This document shows positions 8,351 to 17,054 of a stretch of DNA of 64,000 nucleotides, one piece after another. Both the position numbers and the translations under genes were made by a program. The notes under the pieces are model-generated. The model was not told where the DNA came from. It ran no database searches and saw nothing but the letters and a program-made list of their open reading frames with translations. How positions within the stretch are numbered: the stretch's first letter is position 1; every line of letters begins with the position of its first letter. The stretch lies in NCBI GenBank assembly GCA_021325355.1, contig JAJPHI010000011.1, forward strand, positions 329,801 through 393,800. Reading direction: 5' to 3'. The DNA comes from Pseudomonadota bacterium. Its GTDB lineage: Bacteria > Desulfobacterota > Binatia > Binatales > Binataceae.

Positions 8351-9811
8351 ATGGACGTGATGAAAACCCTCTTCCTCAATCCGCCGTCGTATGACGACTT
8401 CGACGGTGGCGCAGGATCACGCTACCAGGCCACCCGCGAGGTCTGGTCCTTCTGGTACCCGACCTGGCTGGCCTATCCGGCCGGGATGCTCCCCGGGGCG
8501 CGCCTGCTCGATGCGCCGCCGCACGGCTATTCGCCCGCGCAGACCGTAGCCGAGGCCAAAAATTACGATTTCGTCGTAATCCACACCTCGACCCCGTCCC
8601 TCCGGATGGACGCGCGGACCGCCGAAGCGATCAAGGATGCCAATCCCAATTCGATTATCGCCTTCGTCGGCGGGCATCCGACGGCGCGGCCGGAAGAGGT
8701 TCTGCAGTTATCCTCGGCGATCGACATTGCCGCGCGCAAGGAATTCGATTTCTCGATGGTGGAGGTCGCGCAGGGCGTCGATTGGGCACAAATCGGCGGT
8801 ATCAGCTATCGACGCAACGGTGTCGTAAGCCATAACCCGGACCGCCCAATGCTCTCCGATCAGGACCTCGACCGCCTGCCCTTTGTCACTGAAGTTTACG
8901 AACGCAATCTCGATTACCTGAAGTACAACAGTCCTTATTGCCAGTATCCTTACGTATCGATGTACACCGGCCGCGGATGCCCCGCGCGCTGTACCTTCTG
9001 TCTGTGGCCGCAGGTGACGCAGGGACACAAATACCGCGTGCGCAGCCCGGAAAACGTCTATGAGGAAGTCGCCGCGATGAAGGCGAAATTCCCCAAGATG
9101 AAGGAATTGTTCTTCGACGACGATACCTTCACCGCCGATCCGATGCGCGCCCGCAAAATCGCCCAGTTGCTCAAGCCCCTCGGTATCACCTGGTCAACCA
9201 ATTCGCGCGCCAACGTCGATTACGAAACCCTCAAGATTCTGAAAGACGGCGGGCTGCGGCTGTTTGTTGTCGGCTATGAGAGCGGCAACGCCGAGATTTT
9301 GAAGAATATCAAGAAGGGCGTGCGCCTCGACCGCGCCCGCCGCTTCACTCGCGACTGCCACGACCTTGGCATTCTAATCCACGGCACCTTCATCCTCGGC
9401 CTGCCCGGCGAAACCAGGGAGACGATCGCGGAATCGATCCAGTTTGCCCGCGAGATGGATTGCGAGACTATCCAGGTTTCGCTCGCTTCGCCCTATCCCG
9501 GCACCGAACTGTTCGAATATGTAACCTCGAACGGCTATCTCGCCGTCGACCCCCTGCTCGACGAATCCGGCTATCAGAAATGCACGGTGCAGTATCCCAA
9601 TCTGAGCGCCGATGAGATCTACGCCTCGGTCGAGCGCTTTTACCGCAGTTTCTATTTCCGCCCGCGCTATATCTTCAAGTCGGTGCGCAAGATGCTGTCC
9701 TCGTCCGAAGAATGCAAGCGGCTGCTGAAGGAGGGGGTCCAATTCCTCTCGACCATGCGCCAGCGCCGGATTCAGGGCCGCAACGTTGCGCAGAGTGCCC
9801 AGGCGGCTTAG
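8351..9811 (+). CDS. hpnJ: Hopanoid biosynthesis B12-binding radical SAM protein HpnJ
   Basis: A 486-residue radical SAM enzyme with an N-terminal cobalamin-binding-type domain. The opening MKTLFLNPPSYDDFDGGAGS and FWYPTWLAYPAGMLPGARLLDAPPHG segments are those of HpnJ. The cluster motif RGCPARCTFC binds the 4Fe-4S. In the established pathway HpnJ acts after HpnI and HpnK to turn bacteriohopanetetrol glucosamine into the cyclitol ether. The ATG at 8351 has GGAG ten bases upstream, while 8360 (MKTLF) is the alternative. It is followed 40 bases later by hpnI. The order hpnJ-hpnI with no hpnK in view is noted as a finding. Confidence 0.92.
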   Translation: MDVMKTLFLNPPSYDDFDGGAGSRYQATREVWSFWYPTWLAYPAGMLPGARLLDAPPHGYSPAQTVAEAKNYDFVVIHTSTPSLRMDARTAEAIKDANPNSIIAFVGGHPTARPEEVLQLSSAIDIAARKEFDFSMVEVAQGVDWAQIGGISYRRNGVVSHNPDRPMLSDQDLDRLPFVTEVYERNLDYLKYNSPYCQYPYVSMYTGRGCPARCTFCLWPQVTQGHKYRVRSPENVYEEVAAMKAKFPKMKELFFDDDTFTADPMRARKIAQLLKPLGITWSTNSRANVDYETLKILKDGGLRLFVVGYESGNAEILKNIKKGVRLDRARRFTRDCHDLGILIHGTFILGLPGETRETIAESIQFAREMDCETIQVSLASPYPGTELFEYVTSNGYLAVDPLLDESGYQKCTVQYPNLSADEIYASVERFYRSFYFRPRYIFKSVRKMLSSSEECKRLLKEGVQFLSTMRQRRIQGRNVAQSAQAA

Positions 9812-9851
9812 CCCCCTCTGCCCGGTCACTCCGGCGCCGCGCGACTAACCA

Positions 9852-11009
9852 TTGACGCTCATCGCCGACGTTGCAGGACTCTGTAGCCTCGCGTCGCTGG
9901 CCTATTACGCTTTCGCCGCCGCGGCCGCGCTCCGCTTCGCCCGCCGCCCGCGTCAACCGCCCGGCCCGCTGCCGAAGATTCTGCCGCGCGTCGCTGTGCT
10001 GAAGCCTCTTCACGGCCGCAGTGCCAGTCTCGAAGCAAACCTTATCAGTTGCCTTGAGACCGACTATCCGCGCGCGGATTTCTATTTCGCGGTCAGCGAT
10101 TACGAAGACCCGGCGGCGGCGGTGGTGGTCGGGCTTCGCGCGCGTTACCAATTCATCCCGATTACCCTGGTCGTCGGCGAGGAGCCCGGTTGCGCCAATC
10201 GCAAGGTCGCCAAGCTGATGCGCATGGCGGAACGCGCCGCGCGCGACGAAATCCTCATCATCGCCGACGCCGATATCGTCTGGCAGCGCGATACCATCCG
10301 CCGCCTCGTCAGCGCCTTGTGCGGCAATGAACGCCTCGGCCTGGTCAGTTGCGTTTATCGCTCCGATTCGCGCGCGAACGCGCCGTCGCGGCTCGAAGCG
10401 CTGATCATCAATACCGACTTCGCGCCGCAGGTCATCGTCTCCGAAGCGCTCGAGCCGGTCCGCCACGCGCTCGGCGCGACCATCGCGGTCAAGCGGGCCG
10501 CCCTTCAGGCGATCGGCGGTTTCGCTCGTCTGAAAGATCTGCTCGCCGACGACTTCTATATCGGCAGGCTGGTCGCCGATAGCGGCTATGAGGTCCGACT
10601 CGCCGACGCCGTGGTCACCACCGTCAGTGACGATCGCCGCCTTGCCGACGTCTGCAAACGGCAGCTTCGGTGGCATCGCACCTACCGCACCGTGCGGCCG
10701 GCAAGCGTTGCCACGATCCTTATCGAGGGTCCGTTCTGGGCCTTGATATTTCTCGCCGCCACCCATGCGAGCCATCTCGCGCTCGCCGCCTTCGCCGCGA
10801 TCATCGTGGCGCGTGTCGTGATGGCCGCCGTCATGATGCGTCAGGTTCTGCAATTGCGCGCGCCGACCAGCGATGCCTTCTGGGTGCCGTTGAAGGATCT
10901 GTTGATGGTCGCAATCTGGTTCGTGAGCCTGTTCAGCAACCGCGTCGAATGGGGCGGGCGGCGTTTCACCATCCTCCGTGACGGCCGGCTCCGCGAACTG
11001 AAGGGCTGA
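9852..11009 (+). CDS. hpnI: Hopanoid biosynthesis glycosyltransferase HpnI
   Basis: A 385-residue membrane-anchored GT2-type glycosyltransferase. A hydrophobic N-terminal helix (about residues 6-28) precedes VAVLKPLHGRSASLEANL. The DxD-type ILIIADADIVW lies near residue 140, the ADDFYIG acceptor-side motif near 235, and the QLRWHRTYR motif (the Q-x-x-R-W equivalent) near 272. C-terminal transmembrane helices follow at about 293-332 and 350-365. HpnI adds N-acetylglucosamine to bacteriohopanetetrol. The start codon is TTG at 9852, with no better ATG in a family-consistent place. It ends 4 bases before the next gene, so it is cotranscribed with hpnJ and the DMT-type gene. Confidence 0.9.
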   Translation: MTLIADVAGLCSLASLAYYAFAAAAALRFARRPRQPPGPLPKILPRVAVLKPLHGRSASLEANLISCLETDYPRADFYFAVSDYEDPAAAVVVGLRARYQFIPITLVVGEEPGCANRKVAKLMRMAERAARDEILIIADADIVWQRDTIRRLVSALCGNERLGLVSCVYRSDSRANAPSRLEALIINTDFAPQVIVSEALEPVRHALGATIAVKRAALQAIGGFARLKDLLADDFYIGRLVADSGYEVRLADAVVTTVSDDRRLADVCKRQLRWHRTYRTVRPASVATILIEGPFWALIFLAATHASHLALAAFAAIIVARVVMAAVMMRQVLQLRAPTSDAFWVPLKDLLMVAIWFVSLFSNRVEWGGRRFTILRDGRLRELKG

Positions 11010-11013
11010 ATCG

Positions 11014-11862
11014 ATGGCGCTTTTTCTCGGACTCGGCCTCGTCGCCTCCGTGATGCTCGCCCTCGGCTGGCTGCTGATGAAATCCCGGGCGCAGTATCTC
11101 GTTCCCGCGCGGGGCCGCGGCTTTCTGACCGCGCTGCGCGGCTGGCTGCGCGATCGCGTCTGGCTCGCCGGGCTGGGACTGCAGTTTCTGGGTTATGCGC
11201 TCTACCTGCTCGCGCTCGCGGGCGCGCCGGTCTCGATGCTCGCCGTGGTGATGCAGGGTGGGATCGGCATCTTCGTCCTGTTCTCCGTTATCTATCTGCA
11301 CGAGCAGGCGAGCCTCGCGGAGTGGACCGGGATCGCCGGCGTGGTGGCCGCGATGGCGTTGTTGGCCGCTTCGCTCGACGAGGCTGCGGCCGCAACCGGA
11401 CTCGAGGCCAGGCGGCTCGTGATCGCCTCGATTCTCGGAGTCGGCTTCGCCGTGGCGCCATATTTGGGCTCGCGATTGCGGCGGCAGGGGATTGCGGCGG
11501 CGTTTGCCTCGGGGATATTTTTCGGCCTCGCCAGTCTTTATGCCAAGGCCGCGATGGACGCTCTGACCGACGGCGCCGCGCTTCTGCCCAACGCGATCGC
11601 GGTGCTGCACACGCCCTGGCCCTATCTCGCCGCCGCCGCCAATATCGCCGGACTTGTCCTGCTGCAGAATTCCTTTCACTGGTCGCGCGGCATCGTCGCG
11701 ATGCCGCTTTCGTCGGCGCTCTCGAACGTGGTCCCGATCGCCGGCGGGATGCTCGCTTTCAACGAGCATCTGCCCGACGCCCTGATGCCTGCCGCCGCGC
11801 GGATCCTCTCCTTCGCCCTCACGATCGCCTCCGCCGCGCTGCTGGCGCTCGGTCGCGATTAG
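11014..11862 (+). CDS. DMT/EamA-like membrane protein in hopanoid operon
   Basis: A 282-residue polytopic membrane protein with about nine or ten hydrophobic helices and an internal two-fold arrangement, as in drug/metabolite transporter (EamA-type) proteins. The N terminus LGLVASVMLALGWLLMKSRAQYL and the GISLF-like IFVLFSVIYLHEQASLAEW segment fit the DMT pattern (a helix followed by E-x-x-x-x-x-x-W). It starts 4 bases after hpnI, so it is almost certainly in the hopanoid operon. A role in moving a hopanoid precursor, sugar donor or finished polar hopanoid across the inner membrane is inference from position only. Confidence 0.75.
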   Translation: MALFLGLGLVASVMLALGWLLMKSRAQYLVPARGRGFLTALRGWLRDRVWLAGLGLQFLGYALYLLALAGAPVSMLAVVMQGGIGIFVLFSVIYLHEQASLAEWTGIAGVVAAMALLAASLDEAAAATGLEARRLVIASILGVGFAVAPYLGSRLRRQGIAAAFASGIFFGLASLYAKAAMDALTDGAALLPNAIAVLHTPWPYLAAAANIAGLVLLQNSFHWSRGIVAMPLSSALSNVVPIAGGMLAFNEHLPDALMPAAARILSFALTIASAALLALGRD

Positions 11863-11898
11863 CTGTTTTATCGCCGATTGCGCTGGTAATTTTGGCCA

Positions 11899-13302
11899 AT
11901 GCCGATCGACCTCCGTCTCGAGCCCGCCGAAGTGCCGCTGCTCGTCGATCTCTACGAGTTGACGATGGCCGCCAGCTACTTCAAGTTGGGGTTCAATCAG
12001 CCTGCGACCTTCAGCCTGAGCGTTCGCCGGATGCCGCCGCGGCGCGGCTTTCTCGTCGTCGCCGGAATCGAGCGCCTGCTCGAAGCGGTCGAGCAGTTGC
12101 GCTTCGATGCGGACGCGCTCGACTATCTCGCGTCGCTCAATCTGTTTGAGGCGGATTTTCTGACCTTCCTTGGCAACCTGCGCTTTACCGGCGATATCTT
12201 TGCCATGACCGAGGGCGCGATCGCCTTCGCCAACGAGCCGATTCTCGAAGTTACCGCGCCGCTGATCGAAGCGCAGATGCTCGAAACGCTGGTGCTCAAC
12301 CAGGTTGGAGTCGCCTCGATGCTCGCCAGCAAGGCCGCGCGTGCGACGATCGCCGCGCTCGGCCGGCATGTCTTCGACTTCGGGATGCGCCGCAGCCAGG
12401 GCGCCGACGCCGGCCTCGTTGCCGCGCGCTCGAGCTATCTTGCCGGATTCATCGGTACCTCCAACGTCCTCGCCGGGCGCCGCTATGGCATCCCGCTCTA
12501 CGGCACGATGGCGCACAGCTACGTCATGGCCCATGACCGTGAACGCGAAGCCTTCACCCATTTCGCCGACCTGTTTCCCAGACTGAGCACGCTGCTGGTC
12601 GATACCTATGACACGCCGCGCGGGGTGGAAAATGCCGCGCAGGTCGCGCTCGAACTCAAGCGCCGGGGCTTCAAGCTGCAGGCGATCCGGCTCGATAGCG
12701 GCGACCTCGCCGAACTTGCCCTCACCGCGCGCCGCATCCTCGATCGCCACGGATTGCAGGACGTCTCGATTTTCGTCAGCGGCAATCTGGATGAATACCG
12801 GATCGAGGAACTGATCCGCGCCCGCGCCCCGATCGATGCGTTCGGGGTCGGTACCGCAACCGCGGTCAGCGACGACGCCCCCGCCCTCGATATCGCCTAC
12901 AAGCTCAGCGAGTACGCCGGCGTGGCCCGCCTGAAAACTTCAGCCAACAAGCCCTCGATGCCCGGACGCAAACAGGTCTTCCGCGCCTTCAATGAGCAGG
13001 GTGGTTTCTATGCCGATTTGGTGGCGCTCGCTGACGAAGGCAGTGTGACGGTCGCGCGTGAGTTCAAACCCGTGCCCGCGCGCACCGAGCCCTTGCTCAC
13101 CAAACAGATGAGCGCCGGGCGTCGCGTCGGCGCGCGGCCGACCCTGCAGGAAGCGCGCGCCGCTCTGCTGCAAGCCCTCGCCGCCCTCGAGCGGCGCTAC
13201 AAGCACTTGACGAATCCGGCTGTGTATCCGGTCAACCTGTCGGCGGCTCTCAATGCCCTGCTGGTCAGCGAGCGCGCGCGGGCGAGCCGTCGCCAGGACT
13301 GA
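11899..13302 (+). CDS. pncB: Nicotinate phosphoribosyltransferase
   Basis: A 467-residue enzyme that forms nicotinate mononucleotide from nicotinate, PRPP and ATP in NAD salvage. The N terminus LLVDLYELTMAASY is the family signature. HVFDFGMRRSQGAD supplies active-site residues, GTMAHSYVMAHDRE contains the His that is phosphorylated in the ATP-coupled reaction, and LDSGDLAELA with FVSGNLDEYRI lines the PRPP site. GVGTATAVSDDAPALDIAYKL is also typical. Length fits the longer bacterial NAPRTase type. It follows the hopanoid genes after 36 bases and ends convergently with aroG, 28 bases apart. It may be transcribed with the hopanoid genes but is functionally unrelated. Confidence 0.95.
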   Translation: MPIDLRLEPAEVPLLVDLYELTMAASYFKLGFNQPATFSLSVRRMPPRRGFLVVAGIERLLEAVEQLRFDADALDYLASLNLFEADFLTFLGNLRFTGDIFAMTEGAIAFANEPILEVTAPLIEAQMLETLVLNQVGVASMLASKAARATIAALGRHVFDFGMRRSQGADAGLVAARSSYLAGFIGTSNVLAGRRYGIPLYGTMAHSYVMAHDREREAFTHFADLFPRLSTLLVDTYDTPRGVENAAQVALELKRRGFKLQAIRLDSGDLAELALTARRILDRHGLQDVSIFVSGNLDEYRIEELIRARAPIDAFGVGTATAVSDDAPALDIAYKLSEYAGVARLKTSANKPSMPGRKQVFRAFNEQGGFYADLVALADEGSVTVAREFKPVPARTEPLLTKQMSAGRRVGARPTLQEARAALLQALAALERRYKHLTNPAVYPVNLSAALNALLVSERARASRRQD

Positions 13303-13330
13303 TTGGTGCGCCGTCTCCCGCCAGCGCGCT

Positions 13331-14410
13331 TCAGCTTGCGGCGGAAGATGCTGCCCGCGGACTGACGCGATCGAGCACTTCCGCCGCGCGCACTAAGCAT
13401 CGCTCGGTCGTCGCCCAATCGATGCACGGATCGGTTATCGAAATCCCGTACTTCAGTCCGGCGCGTCCGCCGACCAGCGGTTGATTTCCGGCGCCCAGGT
13501 TGCTTTCGATCATCACCCCCATGATCGCCCGGCTGCCGCGTTGGACCTGCTCAAGCAGCGCATCGAACACGAACGGCTGCTTGGTGTAATCCTTCGAGGT
13601 CTGGGCGTGCGAGCAATCGACCACCAGCCGCGGCTCCAGCGAGGCCTTCGCGAGCATCCGCACGCATCCCTCGATACTGCTCGCATCGTAGTTAGGCGTG
13701 TTGCCGCCGCGCAGCACCACGTGCGTATCCGGATTGCCCGAGGTCCGCACGATCGCCGTGACGCCGTCCTGCGTGATACCCAAAAACGAATGCGGCCGGC
13801 GCGCCGATTGCACCGCGTTGATCGCGACCTGCAGATTGCCGTCGGTGCTGTTCTTGAAGCCGACCGGCATCGAGAGTCCGCTCGCCATCTCGCGATGGGT
13901 TTGCGATTCCGTGGTGCGCGCGCCGATCGCCGACCACGAGATCAGGTCCGCAATATACTGCGGTGTGATCGGATCGAGCATCTCGGTCGCCGCCGGTAGA
14001 CCCATCCGATTGATTTGCAGCAGGAGTTGCCGCGCCGTCCGCAGTCCCGTTTCGACGTCGCAACTGTCATCCAGATGCGGATCGTTAATCAGCCCTTTCC
14101 AGCCGATCGTCGTGCGCGGCTTTTCAAAATAGACCCGCATCACCACGAACAGACGTTCCTCAACGCGCCGTCGCAGCGCGGCCAGCCGCGTTGCATAATC
14201 CAGGGCGGCTTCCGGATCGTGGATCGAACAAGGGCCGACGATACACAGCAGGCGCGAATCGTCACCGCTCAAAATCCCGCGAACCGCGGCGCGCGAATTG
14301 ACCACCACTCCCGCCGTCGCATCTTCCAGCGGCAGTTCCGCCTTCAACGCGCGCGGCGACACCAGGGGTTGCGTATCCCGTACGTGAATATCTTGAACCT
14401 TACGCTCCAT
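13331..14410 (-). CDS. aroG: 3-deoxy-7-phosphoheptulonate (DAHP) synthase, class I
   Basis: A 359-residue enzyme that condenses phosphoenolpyruvate and erythrose 4-phosphate as the first step of the shikimate pathway. Family motifs are LCIVGPCSIHDPEAAL, RVYFEKPRTTIGWKGLINDPHLD, GLPAATEMLDPITPQYIADLISWSAIGARTTESQTHREMASGL, the GFKNSTDG loop with metal and PEP ligands, and a C-terminal GVMIESNLGAGNQ with GISITDPCIDW. Cys in GPCSIHD and His and Glu in the later motifs bind the divalent metal. I start it at the ATG 14410 (MERKVQDIHVRD), matching E. coli AroG/F/H length, although the frame is open to 14515. It is probably feedback-regulated, but which amino acid cannot be told. Confidence 0.94.
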   Translation of the reverse strand: MERKVQDIHVRDTQPLVSPRALKAELPLEDATAGVVVNSRAAVRGILSGDDSRLLCIVGPCSIHDPEAALDYATRLAALRRRVEERLFVVMRVYFEKPRTTIGWKGLINDPHLDDSCDVETGLRTARQLLLQINRMGLPAATEMLDPITPQYIADLISWSAIGARTTESQTHREMASGLSMPVGFKNSTDGNLQVAINAVQSARRPHSFLGITQDGVTAIVRTSGNPDTHVVLRGGNTPNYDASSIEGCVRMLAKASLEPRLVVDCSHAQTSKDYTKQPFVFDALLEQVQRGSRAIMGVMIESNLGAGNQPLVGGRAGLKYGISITDPCIDWATTERCLVRAAEVLDRVSPRAASSAAS

Positions 14411-14541
14411 GTTAAGATTGACGATCCTAGCCCAAAAGTAGCGAAGCACAAAGCTGTGATCCTGAGAGCAGGCGCACGTTTGCCGCAAAGAGCCGGTCGG
14501 ATCTTCCTCAGCCACCCCTGCGTCCCGAAGGTCCCCGCCCG

Positions 14542-15177
14542 ATGACGCTCAAGGCTACCGGGCTTTCTTCGCCGGCGTCGAACTTCGGCGCCGCCCGCTC
14601 GCGGCCCTCCCGATGGCGTGATCCGGGCTTCTGGAATGCCGTCGCCGGGATGGCGTTCGCATTGTTAGTCGCCGCCACCGTCGTCGCCCTCGAGTTCCGC
14701 GCCCATTCCGATAGCCTGGCGAGCCATTTCCGGCGTCGCGCCGATAAACTCGAAGCGCGTCTTGCCCAGACCGAAGCTCGCGCCGACCGCCAAAGCCGCG
14801 AAATTGCGACGCTGCGTCAACGCCTCGCCGATTACGATCGCTTCAACCGAATCCTGGCGGCGCCCGATGCCGCGCTTGTCCACATGCGCCCGAGCAGCGT
14901 CGGTCCAAACGGCCCAATGGCAACTCTGGTCATCAGCCGGAAGCTGGCGACGGCCGCAATCCTCGTTGATGGCCTCCCGACGGCATCGGGCCGCTCCTTC
15001 AAACTCTGGTGGCTGCCGCGCAGCGGCGCGCCTATCCTGGCCGCCTCGCTTACCGACGCTGATCAGGGCCGGCTGCTGGTGATACCGAACGTTCCCGAGA
15101 TCGCCGGCGCCGAGCTCACGCTCGACCACCCTCCCAAGGCGTCCGCTTACATCCTGAAAGGCGTCGTCAAGCGATGA
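14542..15177 (+). CDS. RskA-like anti-sigma factor domain protein
   Basis: A 211-residue single-pass membrane protein. A short cytoplasmic N terminus is followed by a transmembrane helix (about residues 31-49, AVAGMAFALLVAATVVALEF), a coiled-coil linker (HFRRRADKLEARLAQTEARADRQ) and an extracytoplasmic beta-rich domain like the RskA C terminus (FKLWWLPRSGAPILAASL, with a final HPPKASAYILKG). A canonical zinc-binding anti-sigma domain (HxxxCxxC) is missing and no ECF sigma factor gene lies next to it, so whether it controls a sigma factor is doubtful. It could be an orphan sensor of the RskA fold. It is divergent from aroG. Confidence 0.7.
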   Translation: MTLKATGLSSPASNFGAARSRPSRWRDPGFWNAVAGMAFALLVAATVVALEFRAHSDSLASHFRRRADKLEARLAQTEARADRQSREIATLRQRLADYDRFNRILAAPDAALVHMRPSSVGPNGPMATLVISRKLATAAILVDGLPTASGRSFKLWWLPRSGAPILAASLTDADQGRLLVIPNVPEIAGAELTLDHPPKASAYILKGVVKR

Positions 15178-15241
15178 ATTTTGCAGCGCGAACTCGTGAC
15201 CGACACGATTGGCTGTCCCGCCTGCCGATGGAGCCGGAGCG

Positions 15242-16360
15242 ATGTCCCTGAGGTCATGGGGCGAACCGCCGTGGCGGCGCTCATCGTTTGACGCGATCGC
15301 AAGCCTCCCTGACGCTTGCGACGTCGCGATAATCGGTGGCGGACTGACCGGCGCCTCTGCCGCCTGGCATCTCGCCAGCCGCGGCGTCAAGGCCGTCCTG
15401 TTCGAAGCCGATCGCATCGCATCAGGCGCCAGCGGTCGCACCGGCGGCCTGGTGCTCGAAGGACTTGCCTATGGACCGCGACCCGGCGCCGATGACTGCG
15501 TGCCGCAACTCCGGCGCCTGGTCGACGAACTGGCGCTCGATTGCGGCTTGTACCTTCCCGGATGCTGGGAAATCGTCCATGAGACGCTCGACGGCCGCCT
15601 GCTGCCGTGGCGCGACGCCGGCAGCGCCATCTCGATCCTCAACACTGTGCCGGGTGGTATCGTCGAACCCGCCGCGCTGACCCTTGGCCTCGCAGCGGCG
15701 GCCCGGCGCGCCGGCGCGAAACTCTTCGAACACGCCCCGGTCAAACGAATTAACCGCGGCCGCTCGCCAATCGTCGAAGTGGCGGGCCGTCGCGTCTCAT
15801 GCGCCCAGGTGGTTGTCGCGCTTAACGGCTGGACCGCCGCGCTGATCCCGATTCCCGAGATGGTCAGCGCCCTGACCTACGCACTGGTGACCGCGCCGCT
15901 CGAGCAGACGACCCTGAAGGCGCTCGGGCTGGCCGAGCGTATCCCCTTTTACACGGCTGATACGCCGTATCTATGGGGACGGGTGTGCGACGATGGCGCT
16001 ATCGTCTTCGGTGCCGGCCTCACTTACGGTTCGCCGGCCGAGATGGAGGCGACGGCGATCACTCAAACCGAGCCGCAGGCCATTCTCGACGGTCTAGAAA
16101 AGCGCATCCGTGGACTCCATCCTGCGCTGGCCCGTGTGCCCATCACCTCGCGCTGGGCCGGACCCATCGCATTTCGCAAAGGCGCGATTCCCGTCCTGGC
16201 CCGTCTGCCGGAGGCGCCGAATGTCCTGGTCGCCGCCGCCTACGCCGGTCATGGCGTCGCCTTCAGCGTCCATGCCGGCCGACTGATGGCTGCGGCGATC
16301 ATCGATAATGCGACGCTGCCGCCATGGGGCGCGATCGCCCGAGACGCTAATCAATCCTGA
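15242..16360 (+). CDS. FAD-dependent oxidoreductase, DAO family
   Basis: A 372-residue flavoenzyme of the D-amino-acid-oxidase/glycine-oxidase-like fold. The dinucleotide motif DVAIIGGGLTGASAAWHLASRG lies near the N terminus with the acidic residue in VLFEAD, then SGASGRTGGLVLEG. The C-terminal motif NVLVAAAYAGHGVAF closes the FAD site. Family members oxidise secondary or primary amines (sarcosine, glycine, gamma-glutamylputrescine), and the N-terminal region SWGEPPW is reminiscent of gamma-glutamylputrescine oxidase types. The ATG at 15242 has GGAG ten bases upstream, so I prefer it over the TTG at 15209. It is cotranscribed with the preceding RskA-like gene. Confidence 0.85.
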   Translation: MSLRSWGEPPWRRSSFDAIASLPDACDVAIIGGGLTGASAAWHLASRGVKAVLFEADRIASGASGRTGGLVLEGLAYGPRPGADDCVPQLRRLVDELALDCGLYLPGCWEIVHETLDGRLLPWRDAGSAISILNTVPGGIVEPAALTLGLAAAARRAGAKLFEHAPVKRINRGRSPIVEVAGRRVSCAQVVVALNGWTAALIPIPEMVSALTYALVTAPLEQTTLKALGLAERIPFYTADTPYLWGRVCDDGAIVFGAGLTYGSPAEMEATAITQTEPQAILDGLEKRIRGLHPALARVPITSRWAGPIAFRKGAIPVLARLPEAPNVLVAAAYAGHGVAFSVHAGRLMAAAIIDNATLPPWGAIARDANQS

Positions 16361-16392
16361 ATAGTATATTCCGCCGTCCGCGAGATCCGGCT

Positions 16393-16878
16393 TTAGATCG
16401 CCAGCGGTGCTTCGACCCGCATCGCGGCATTGACCATCACGCTCGACCATCCGCGAATCATCAGGCTGAGCGCGAGGGCAAAGCCGATGAACCACATCCC
16501 ATTCGGCGGCAGCGAGGTGTACAGCAGCAGCGAAATCACGATCGCGCTGAACGCCTCGAACGCCCGCCAACGTTTGTGCCGCTCATTGGCTTCAAATACC
16601 GCAAAGAAGCGCAACACGCCGCCGACCGCCAATGCGATCGCGAGTCCGACGATCATCCCGCCAACCCCAGGACGACAGATCGTAAAATAGAGCCCGGCGA
16701 GAAGATCGGGTAACGCGCTCAACAGATGCCACTTGGTAAACGCGACGGTAGAATTGCGTCCGCTATTGACCAGTTGCAGGATGCCGGCGCCAATCAGTAA
16801 CCATCCGCAGATGAGACTCGAGATCGGTGTCGCGATAGCGTTGAACAACGCCAAAGCGCCCAAAAGTATCATTTCCAT
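16393..16878 (-). CDS. HdeD-like (DUF308) membrane protein
   Basis: A 161-residue protein with five or six hydrophobic helices separated by very short loops, the pattern of the HdeD/DUF308 family. The repeated unit (helix, LICGWLLIGAGILQL, helix, VGGMIVGLAIALAVGGVLRFF) supports this. HdeD in E. coli is an acid-stress-associated inner membrane protein of unknown mechanism. The gene is isolated, convergent with the FAD oxidoreductase gene and divergent from the large membrane protein gene at 17055. The 176 bases upstream are less GC-rich and presumably carry its promoter. Confidence 0.82.
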   Translation of the reverse strand: MEMILLGALALFNAIATPISSLICGWLLIGAGILQLVNSGRNSTVAFTKWHLLSALPDLLAGLYFTICRPGVGGMIVGLAIALAVGGVLRFFAVFEANERHKRWRAFEAFSAIVISLLLYTSLPPNGMWFIGFALALSLMIRGWSSVMVNAAMRVEAPLAI

Positions 16879-17054
16879 AAACGATACTGATTCCCCCTGA
16901 TTCCTGATGATCGCCGAGAAAAGCTTGTATTAGCCCAATTATCAATCAAGTGCACACATATAGGAAGAGGGTTCGGCGCTCATTCACCGTTTTTTCCGCC
17001 AATCTGGCGCAGGCGTAATCGAGCCTGAGCGAAAACCTGTCGGCGAGGCCCTCC

